Shown in pieces: positions 1 to 4,918 of a stretch of DNA of 6,058 nt. The stretch lies in contig DMHI01000210.1 of NCBI GenBank assembly GCA_003449515.1, forward strand, positions 1 to 6,058, written 5' to 3'. How positions within the stretch are numbered: position 1 is the first letter of the stretch; the number at the start of each line of letters is the position of its first letter. Source of the stretch: Lysobacteraceae bacterium (GTDB taxonomy: Bacteria > Pseudomonadota > Gammaproteobacteria > Xanthomonadales > Xanthomonadaceae). The notes beneath the pieces were generated by a model that was given only the letters and a program-made list of their open reading frames with translations, searched no databases and was not told the origin of the DNA. A program made the translations under genes and the position numbers.

Positions 1-1
1 C

Positions 2-1213
2 GTCTGCGATGAGATCGACAAGATGTCGATGGCCTTCCGCGGTGACCCGTCGTCGGCGCTGCTGGAGGTGCTCGACCCGGAGCAGAACCACAGCTTCAAC
101 GACCACTACCTCGAGGTCGATCTCGATCTCTCCGAGGTGATGTTCGTCGCCACCTCGAACTCGCTGAACATCCCCGGCCCGCTGCTCGACCGCATGGAGA
201 TCATCCGCATCCCCGGCTACACCGAGGAGGAGAAGCTCAACATCGCGACGCGCTACCTGCTGCCGAAGCAGCTCAAGGCCAATGGCCTGAAAGACGACGA
301 GTTGCGCATCGCCGCCGACGCATTGCGCGATGTCGTGCGCTACTACACGCGCGAATCCGGCGTGCGCAGCCTCGAGCGCGAGGTGGCGAAGATCTGCCGC
401 AAGGTGGTCAAGGAGATCGCGCTCGCCGGTCCGGCACCGGTGTCGAAGAGCAGCGGCAAGCCCGCCGCGCGCAAAGCCATGCAGGTCAATGCGAAGAACC
501 TCGACAAGTACCTCGGCGTGCGCAAATACGACTTCGGTCGCGCCGAAGCGCAGAACGAAGTCGGCCTCGTCACCGGGCTGGCGTGGACGGAAGTCGGTGG
601 CGACCTGCTGCAGGTCGAGGCCAGCCTGTCGCCGGGCAAGGGCCAGCTCGTGCTCACCGGCCAGCTCGGCGAGGTGATGCAGGAGTCGGTCAAGGCCGCG
701 TACACCGTGGTGCGGACCCGCAGCGTCGCGCTGGGCATCGACCCGGAGTTCCACCAGAAGCACGACACCCACGTGCACGTGCCCGAGGGTGCGACGCCGA
801 AGGATGGCCCGAGCGCCGGTATCGGCATGGTCACCGCGCTGGTGTCGGCACTGACCAGGGTGCCGGTGCGTGCCGATGTGGCGATGACCGGCGAGATCAC
901 GCTGCGCGGGCGCGTGCTGCCGATCGGTGGCCTGAAGGAGAAACTGCTCGCGGCGCTGCGCGGTGGCATCCGCACCGTGCTGATCCCCGACGAGAACCGC
1001 AAGGATCTGGTCGATCTTCCGAAGTCGGTGCGCGAAGGCCTCGAGATCATCCCGGTGAAATGGATCGACGAGGTGCTCGACGTGGCGCTCGAGCGGCCGT
1101 TGCGCCCTGCTGATGCCGCGGTGGAATCGCCCGCGGCACTCGCCGCGCCGGCACTCACCAAGCCCAGGGGCAAGGGCAGGGGGCGCGGCACCGGAGCAGG
1201 TCGGGCGCACTGA
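2..1213 (+). CDS. lon: ATP-dependent protease Lon (LonA), C-terminal half, 5' partial
   Basis: Lon is a cytoplasmic hexameric AAA+ serine protease that unfolds and degrades damaged and regulatory proteins; HU-beta is a known substrate in E. coli, and HU is encoded next door. The frame is open from base 2 and 403 residues are visible. They start at the Walker B motif DEID (residues 3-6, preceded by Val-Cys where Leu-Leu is usual), so the substrate-binding N-domain and Walker A lie off the window. Visible landmarks are sensor-1 Asn53 in VATSN, sensor-2 Arg122 in GVRSLER, and the S16 protease domain with nucleophile Ser271 in DGPSAGIG and catalytic Lys314 (second Lys of GLKEKLL), matching E. coli Ser679 and Lys722. 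Compared with E. coli there is a Lys/Ala/Pro-rich linker at residues 143-160 and an extra tail of 36 residues (bases 1103-1210) ending in Arg/Gly/Lys-rich sequence. An ATG at 23 is internal and not the start. Identity is secure. Confidence 0.98.
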   Translation, partial: VCDEIDKMSMAFRGDPSSALLEVLDPEQNHSFNDHYLEVDLDLSEVMFVATSNSLNIPGPLLDRMEIIRIPGYTEEEKLNIATRYLLPKQLKANGLKDDELRIAADALRDVVRYYTRESGVRSLEREVAKICRKVVKEIALAGPAPVSKSSGKPAARKAMQVNAKNLDKYLGVRKYDFGRAEAQNEVGLVTGLAWTEVGGDLLQVEASLSPGKGQLVLTGQLGEVMQESVKAAYTVVRTRSVALGIDPEFHQKHDTHVHVPEGATPKDGPSAGIGMVTALVSALTRVPVRADVAMTGEITLRGRVLPIGGLKEKLLAALRGGIRTVLIPDENRKDLVDLPKSVREGLEIIPVKWIDEVLDVALERPLRPADAAVESPAALAAPALTKPRGKGRGRGTGAGRAH

Positions 1214-1234
1214 GGCGGGAATGCGGATGCAAGC

Positions 1235-1254
1235 GCGCGATGGCAGCATCGCGC
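1235..1254 (+). terminator. Terminator-like hairpin after lon
   Basis: A perfect 8-bp GC-rich inverted repeat (GCGCGATG, loop GCAG, CATCGCGC) begins 21 bases after the lon stop. There is no T tract, so it is not a classical intrinsic terminator. A second perfect 6-bp hairpin (ACGCCG/CGGCGT, loop of 7) lies at 1261-1279. Together they sit between the lon stop and the hupB promoter, where a transcript end is expected. Function is inferred from position only. Confidence 0.45.
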
Positions 1255-1314
1255 CAAGCCACGCCGCCTGCCTCGGCGTATCGCTGGAACCCGCGCCAAT
1301 GCTGGCTTTCCGTG

Positions 1315-1343
1315 TTGCGAGGGTGAAATGCCGCTGGTATAAC
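1315..1343 (+). promoter_or_regulatory. Sigma70 promoter of hupB, extended -10 type
   Basis: The -35 box is TTGCGA (1315-1320, 4 of 6 consensus bases). A 17-base spacer separates it from the -10 box TATAAC (1338-1343, 5 of 6). The TGG just before the -10 makes an extended -10 (TGn). Transcription should start near 1350 and give a leader of about 104 bases before the hupB ATG. It is the best promoter-like sequence I found in the window and makes hupB separable from lon. Confidence 0.75.
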
Positions 1344-1384
1344 GGCACGCAGCCGTGGCCCCGAGCGCCGCAGGCTGCATGCGA

Positions 1385-1439
1385 CCGGCCGCCGCGCCAC
1401 GCGGCGCTCCGGCAAGAACACATCCGCGGGGAAGCCCGC
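1385..1439 (+). promoter_or_regulatory. Structured 5' leader of hupB with two hairpins
   Basis: Hairpin 1 is a 7-bp stem, 1390-1396 with 1400-1406, closed by a 3-base loop (CCA). It is extended across a small internal loop by CCGG 1385-1388 pairing with CCGG 1409-1412. Hairpin 2 is GCGGG (1426-1430) with CCCGC (1435-1439) and a GAAG loop, ending two bases before the AGGGAG ribosome binding site. The pairing is visible in the sequence. A role in translation or mRNA stability is inference, since GC-rich leaders often fold by chance. Confidence 0.4.
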
Positions 1440-1453
1440 CCAGGGAGTCGAGA

Positions 1454-1726
1454 ATGAACAAGTCTGATTTTGTCAACGCTGTCGCGGATTCCGCCGAGCT
1501 GTCGAAGGCCGATGCGGGCCGTGCCGTTGACGCGATGGTCGAAACGATCAAGAAGGCGCTCAAGAAGGGCGACACGGTGACGCTGGTGGGCTTCGGCACC
1601 TTCACCGTCCGCAAGCGCGCCGCCCGCCAGGGCCGTAATCCGCAGACCGGCGCGACGATCAAGATCAAGGCGTCGAAGTCGCCCGCATTCAAGGCTGGCA
1701 AAGCGCTGAAGGATGCTGTAAACTGA
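1454..1726 (+). CDS. hupB: DNA-binding protein HU-beta
   Basis: HU is the small dimeric nucleoid protein that bends and compacts DNA and supports replication, recombination and repair. The 90-residue product has the full HU length. The N-terminal helical dimerisation part is followed by the signature GFGTF (46-50) and the DNA-binding arm with GRNPQTG, where Pro63 is the residue that intercalates into DNA. It ends in KALKDAVN as E. coli HupB does. The ATG start is set by the conserved MNKSDF start and by AGGGAG (1442-1447) six bases upstream; the in-frame GTG at 1355 would add 33 residues absent from the family. The Lys-rich composition and the neighbours lon and ppiD fit HU-beta rather than IHF. 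It has its own promoter at 1315-1343. No terminator separates it from the following tRNA gene, so the transcript probably runs on into both tRNAs. Confidence 0.98.
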   Translation: MNKSDFVNAVADSAELSKADAGRAVDAMVETIKKALKKGDTVTLVGFGTFTVRKRAARQGRNPQTGATIKIKASKSPAFKAGKALKDAVN

Positions 1727-1742
1727 CGTTCTCGCTCACCAA

Positions 1743-1817
1743 GGGTGCTTAGCTCAGCGGTAGAGCGTCGCCCTTACAAGGCGAGGGTCGGGGGTTCGAA
1801 ACCCTCAGCACCCACCA
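1743..1817 (+). tRNA. tRNA-Val, anticodon UAC
   Basis: A full cloverleaf can be drawn. The acceptor stem is GGGTGCT (1743-1749) with AGCACCC (1807-1813). The D stem is GCTC/GAGC. The anticodon stem TCGCC/GGCGA encloses loop CTTACAA with TAC at 1775-1777. The variable region is GGGTC. The T stem GGGGG/CCCTC has one G-U pair and loop TTCGAAA. The discriminator is A1814 and CCA is encoded (1815-1817). It should read GUA and, by wobble, other Val codons. It begins 16 bases after the hupB stop, too little room for a separate promoter outside the hupB coding sequence. Confidence 0.98.
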
Positions 1818-1827
1818 GGTTTACGGC

Positions 1828-1904
1828 GGAGTGGTAGTTCAGTCGGTTAGAATACTGGCCTGTCACGCCGGGGGTCGCGGGTTCGAGTCCCGTCCACTCC
1901 GCCA
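1828..1904 (+). tRNA. tRNA-Asp, anticodon GUC
   Basis: The acceptor stem is GGAGTGG (1828-1834) with CCACTCC (1894-1900). The D stem is GTTC/GAAT. The anticodon stem CTGGC/GCCGG encloses loop CTGTCAC with GTC at 1862-1864. The variable region is GGGTC. The T stem GCGGG/CCCGT has loop TTCGAGT. The discriminator is G1901, the Asp identity base, and CCA is encoded (1902-1904). It reads GAC and GAU. Only 10 bases separate it from tRNA-Val, so the two are surely transcribed together and cut apart by tRNA processing enzymes. Confidence 0.98.
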
Positions 1905-1912
1905 ACTCCACT

Positions 1913-1936
1913 CAAAGGCGCCGCAAGGCGCCTTTG
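1913..1936 (+). terminator. Intrinsic terminator of the hupB-tRNA transcript
   Basis: A perfect 10-bp stem (CAAAGGCGCC with GGCGCCTTTG) has a stable GCAA tetraloop. It starts 8 bases after the tRNA-Asp CCA end and is followed by the T-rich TCATTT. The A-run before and T-run after the GC core match a Rho-independent terminator, though the T tract is interrupted. It lies between tRNA-Asp and ppiD. Confidence 0.85.
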
Positions 1937-1956
1937 TCATTTGAGCAACCCGCGCT

Positions 1957-1960
1957 GGAG
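1957..1960 (+). promoter_or_regulatory. Candidate ribosome binding site of ppiD
   Basis: GGAG lies 12 bases before the ATG at 1973, a spacing longer than the usual 5-9. It is the only Shine-Dalgarno-like sequence near the start. It supports the ATG at 1973 over the in-frame TTG at 1934, which falls inside the terminator stem. Confidence 0.45.
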
Positions 1961-1972
1961 CCCGCGCCGCAC

Positions 1973-3964
1973 ATGCTGCAGAGAATCCGAGAGCACACGA
2001 CCGGTTGGTTCGCCTGGGTGGTGATCGCGCTGATCATCTTCGCGATGGCGTTCTTCGGCATCGAGCATTACTTCCAGGCGCGCGTCGACACCTACGCCGC
2101 GAAAATCGAATCGGCTCCGTCATGGTGGCGCGATGCCCCATCCGAAGGGGCGACGGGCCGCCTGGCGCGCAGCTTCCTCTGGGAGACGCACGAGATCTCC
2201 GAGGACGATTTCCGCGAACGCTTCGACCGCTACCGCCAGCAGATGCGCGAGCAGGCCGGCGACCAGTACGACGTCGAACAGGTCGAGAGCATCGAGACCA
2301 AGCGGCTCGTGCTCGACGCGATGATCGACGAGGAAATCCTGAAGCTCGCGGCTGCCCGCGACGGTATCGCCATCGATGCCAGCCAGGTCCGCGATGCCAT
2401 CCTCGAGGTCGAAGGCATCACCCAGGACGGCGAGTTCATCGGCGAGGACGCCTACCTCATCTGGCTGCAGTCGCGCGGGCTGACCGCGGCCGGCTTCGAG
2501 GCGCAGGTGGCGGAGCAGTTGAAGGTCTCGAAGCTCCCGCAGGCGATCGGCGCCAGCGGAATGGTGGGCGCCAGCGAGCTGGAAGCCCTGCTGGCGCTGC
2601 AAGCCGAGACCCGCGATCTGCGTTACGTGGAGATTCCGCTGCCGGCGCCCGATGATGCGGCGATCGACGATGCCGCGCTTGCGGCATGGCACGAGGCGAA
2701 CGCGGCGCGCTACAGCACCGAGGAAACGGTGACGGTGTCGTACGTGGAGCTGGATGCGGCCACGCTGGCGGTGGCCACCGCCCCGACCGAAGACGAACTG
2801 CGCCAGCGTTACGAGAGCCAGCGGACGCGCTTCGGCACCGAAGAGCAGCGGACCATCGCGCACATCCTCGTCGAAGTCGCCCCCGGTGCCGATGAGGCGA
2901 CGGTGAACGCCGCCCGCGCCGAAGCCGGAGAGATCGCCGCATTGGCGCGTGCCGAGGGTGCCGATTTCGCCGCGCTCGCCACGCAGCGCAGCGACGACAT
3001 CGGGACGCGCGATCAGGGCGGCGACCTCGGGATCATCACCCGAGGCGTGTTCCCGGCGGATTTCGAATCCGCCGCGTTCGCGCTCCCGGCCGGTGGTGTC
3101 AGCGATCCGGTGCGCACCGATGGTGGTTGGCATGTGCTCAAGGTGACGGATCTCGTCGAGGCCAGCGTGCTGCCCTTCGAGGCGGTTCGGGCGCAGCTCG
3201 AAGCGGAGTTCGGCGACAGCGAGCGCGAGCGTCTGTTCAACGAGCGCAGCGGTGCGCTGGTCGACGCGATCCTGCGCGAACCCAACTCGATCACCGCCGT
3301 GGCCGCCGATCTCGGCCTCGAGGTGCGCAGCGCCGGGCCGTTCACCCGGGCGACCGGCGAGGGTGTCGCGGCGGTGGAGGCGGTTCGCGAGGTCGCGTTC
3401 TCGCGGACGCAAAAAGACGACCGCGTGGTGAGCGATCCGGTCGAAGTGGGATCGAATCGTCTGCTGGTGTTGCAGGTCAGCGCGCATTCGCCGGCGGCAC
3501 TGCGCCCCTTGGCCGAGGTGCGTGAGCAGGTGTTTGCCGATCTGGCCGCCGACCGCCTGGCCAAGGCCGCACGCGAACGCGCCGATGCGCTGCTGGCGCG
3601 TGCACGCGGCGGCGAGTCCCTCGAAGCGATCGCGACCGGGCTCGGTGCGGTGCCGCAGGAGAGCCTGCGGGTATCGCGCCAGGCGGGCTTGCCCGACCCG
3701 GCGATCGTGGCCGAGGCCTTCCGCCTCGAGGCCCTGGTGGCCGGTCAGGCCGCCGATGTCGGACTGGCCTCGCTCGGCAACGGTCGTTACGCGCTGGTGG
3801 TGGCGACCCGGATCACCGCGGGCGATCTGTCGACGCTGACGCCCGCCGTGCGCGCGCAGTTGCAGGCACAGCTCGCGCAGCTCCGCGGCAGCGCCGAGCG
3901 CGACGCCTTCGTGCGCGCGCTGCGCAGCCAGTTCGAGATCACGGTGGCCGAGCAGCGCCTGTGA
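1973..3964 (+). CDS. ppiD: Periplasmic folding chaperone PpiD, SurA/parvulin family peptidyl-prolyl isomerase
   Basis: PpiD is anchored in the inner membrane and works in the periplasm, binding outer membrane and secreted proteins as they leave the Sec translocon. The 663-residue product (E. coli 623) has a short cytoplasmic N-terminus, one membrane segment at about residues 12-30, then a SurA-type chaperone domain at about 74-230. The parvulin domain spans about 290-392, with the GGDLG and GWHVLKV motifs, and a further chaperone-like region of about 270 residues follows. The parvulin domain has His297, Asp341 and His387 at the usual active-site positions, unlike E. coli PpiD. A stretch at residues 46-73, rich in Trp, Ala and Ser, is absent from E. 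coli. The ATG at 1973 is chosen because the membrane segment follows directly and an earlier TTG lies in the terminator. hupB-ppiD order is a common gammaproteobacterial arrangement. No clear promoter is visible, so expression may come from readthrough or an atypical promoter. Confidence 0.95.
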   Translation: MLQRIREHTTGWFAWVVIALIIFAMAFFGIEHYFQARVDTYAAKIESAPSWWRDAPSEGATGRLARSFLWETHEISEDDFRERFDRYRQQMREQAGDQYDVEQVESIETKRLVLDAMIDEEILKLAAARDGIAIDASQVRDAILEVEGITQDGEFIGEDAYLIWLQSRGLTAAGFEAQVAEQLKVSKLPQAIGASGMVGASELEALLALQAETRDLRYVEIPLPAPDDAAIDDAALAAWHEANAARYSTEETVTVSYVELDAATLAVATAPTEDELRQRYESQRTRFGTEEQRTIAHILVEVAPGADEATVNAARAEAGEIAALARAEGADFAALATQRSDDIGTRDQGGDLGIITRGVFPADFESAAFALPAGGVSDPVRTDGGWHVLKVTDLVEASVLPFEAVRAQLEAEFGDSERERLFNERSGALVDAILREPNSITAVAADLGLEVRSAGPFTRATGEGVAAVEAVREVAFSRTQKDDRVVSDPVEVGSNRLLVLQVSAHSPAALRPLAEVREQVFADLAADRLAKAARERADALLARARGGESLEAIATGLGAVPQESLRVSRQAGLPDPAIVAEAFRLEALVAGQAADVGLASLGNGRYALVVATRITAGDLSTLTPAVRAQLQAQLAQLRGSAERDAFVRALRSQFEITVAEQRL

Positions 3965-3970
3965 TCGGCG

Positions 3971-4000
3971 GCACGACGCGGGCATCGGCTCGCGTCGTGC
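3971..4000. terminator. Probable bidirectional terminator between ppiD and fabI
   Basis: A perfect 10-bp inverted repeat (GCACGACGCG / CGCGTCGTGC) with a 10-base loop sits in the 51-base gap between the stops of the convergent genes ppiD and fabI. There is no T tract on either strand. Position and symmetry suggest it ends transcription, or protects 3' ends, from both sides. Confidence 0.6.
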
Positions 4001-4015
4001 GCCACTTCGGCGGGC

Positions 4016-4810
4016 TCAGGCCGGGTCGTCGAGCCCGGCCATGCCGAGGATGCTGTAGCCGCCGTCGACGTAGGTGACTTCGCCGGTGATGCCGGCGGCG
4101 AGATCCGAACACAGGAAGGCCGCAGCGTTGCCGACGTCCTCGATGGTGACGTTGCGGCGGATCGGTGCGACCTCCTCGACGTGCTTGAGCATCTTGCGCA
4201 GGTTGCCCACACCCGACGCGGCGAGCGTCTTGATCGGACCGGCGGAGATGCAGTTGACGCGGATGCCCTCCGGGCCGAGGTTGAGTGCGAGATAGCGCAC
4301 GCTGGCTTCGAGCGCGGCCTTGGCCACGCCCATCACGTTGTAGCTGGGCAGCGCGCGCTCGGCGCCGAGGTAGCTCAGCGTCAGGATCGCCGACTGCCGA
4401 CCCTTCATCATCGGGCGCGCGGCCTGCGCGAGTGCCGACAGCGAGTAGGCCGAGATGTCGTGGGCGATGCGGAAGTTCTCGCGCGTCAGGTGGTCGAGGT
4501 AGCCGCCGTCGAGCGCCTCGCGCGGTGCGAAACCGATCGAGTGCACGAGGATGTCGAAGCCGTCCCAGTGCGTGCCGAGCTCGGCCATGCAGGCGGCGAT
4601 CTGCGCGTCATCGGCGACATCGAGCGGGATGACGATGCGGCTGCCGTACTCCGCTGCGGCCTCCTCGACGCGCGACTTCAGCTTCTCGTTCTGGTAGGTG
4701 AGCGCCAGCTCGGCGCCCTCTCGCCGCATCGCCTCGGCGATGCCGTTGGCGATCGAACGCTGGCTGGCGATGCCGGTGATGAGGGCGCGCTTGCCTGCAA
4801 GGAATCCCAT
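4016..4810 (-). CDS. fabI: NADH-dependent enoyl-[acyl-carrier-protein] reductase FabI
   Basis: FabI carries out the last, rate-setting step of each round of type II fatty acid elongation, reducing trans-2-enoyl-ACP to acyl-ACP with NADH in the cytoplasm. It is the target of triclosan and isoniazid-like inhibitors. The 264-residue product is full length (E. coli 262) and starts [13 protein letters not shown]. It has the divergent SDR nucleotide-binding motif near 13-24, HSIGFAP at 90-96, and the catalytic Tyr147, Tyr157 and Lys164 (E. coli 146, 156, 163, shifted by one residue). Gly93 and Met160 match inhibitor-contact positions, but Leu204 replaces the Phe203 of E. coli. The start at 4810 is fixed by the family N-terminus and by GGAGG just upstream; an in-frame start at 4876 would add 22 unrelated residues. 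The MltD-like gene lies 108 bases upstream on the same strand. No convincing promoter was found in the gap. Confidence 0.98.
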   Translation of the reverse strand: MGFLAGKRALITGIASQRSIANGIAEAMRREGAELALTYQNEKLKSRVEEAAAEYGSRIVIPLDVADDAQIAACMAELGTHWDGFDILVHSIGFAPREALDGGYLDHLTRENFRIAHDISAYSLSALAQAARPMMKGRQSAILTLSYLGAERALPSYNVMGVAKAALEASVRYLALNLGPEGIRVNCISAGPIKTLAASGVGNLRKMLKHVEEVAPIRRNVTIEDVGNAAAFLCSDLAAGITGEVTYVDGGYSILGMAGLDDPA

Positions 4811-4814
4811 GAAA

Positions 4815-4819
4815 CCTCC
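4815..4819 (-). promoter_or_regulatory. Ribosome binding site of fabI
   Basis: On the minus strand GGAGG lies four bases before the ATG at 4810, slightly close but a strong anti-16S match. It confirms the start against the in-frame upstream codon at 4876. Confidence 0.75.
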
Positions 4820-4870
4820 GTCGGGTGATGCAGCGTGCCTGCGACGCCGCGAACCGACAGTGTGACGAGC

Positions 4871-4884
4871 GCGCACCGATGCGC
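4871..4884. other. Short inverted repeat in the gap upstream of fabI
   Basis: GCGCA CCGA TGCGC is a perfect 5-bp stem with a 4-base loop, in the 108-base gap (4811-4918) between the transglycosylase stop and the fabI start. It could be part of a weak terminator for the upstream gene or a protein binding site; chance is also likely at this GC content. On the minus strand TTGGCG (4887-4882) followed 17 bases later by CACACT is too poor to call a promoter. Confidence 0.3.
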
Positions 4885-4918
4885 CAACTGTACGCCCGGG
4901 TCTGGAGGTGCTGCGCGC

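Noticed and set aside
1355..1453. N-terminal extension of HU from an in-frame GTG
   Set aside because: The HU family starts at MNKS, the ribosome binding site fits the ATG at 1454, and the GTG lies only a few bases after the predicted transcription start.
1113..1457. Plus-strand open frame overlapping the lon end and the hupB leader
   Set aside because: It overlaps the lon 3' end in another frame, crosses the hupB promoter and leader, and has Arg/Pro/Ala-rich sequence with no family resemblance.
343..1701. Long open frame on the minus strand (452 codons) across lon and hupB
   Set aside because: It runs antisense to two secure genes, has Ser/Arg/Ala-rich composition typical of GC-rich shadow frames, and resembles no protein I know.
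1934..1972. Upstream TTG start for PpiD adding 13 residues
   Set aside because: The codon lies inside the terminator stem and has no ribosome binding site. The membrane-anchor N-terminus begins naturally at the ATG at 1973.
2120..3985. Very long minus-strand open frame (621 codons) opposite ppiD
   Set aside because: It is almost exactly opposite ppiD, where the high-GC third-position bias keeps the complement free of stops. The Arg/His/Leu/Gly-rich product has no recognisable domain.
4181..4828. Plus-strand open frame (215 codons) opposite fabI
   Set aside because: Shadow of fabI; the product has no family features and no ribosome binding site of note.
4811..4876. Longer FabI from an in-frame start at 4876
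   Set aside because: FabI begins MGFL in this family and the GGAGG site serves the ATG at 4810; the added residues are Arg-rich and unlike FabI.
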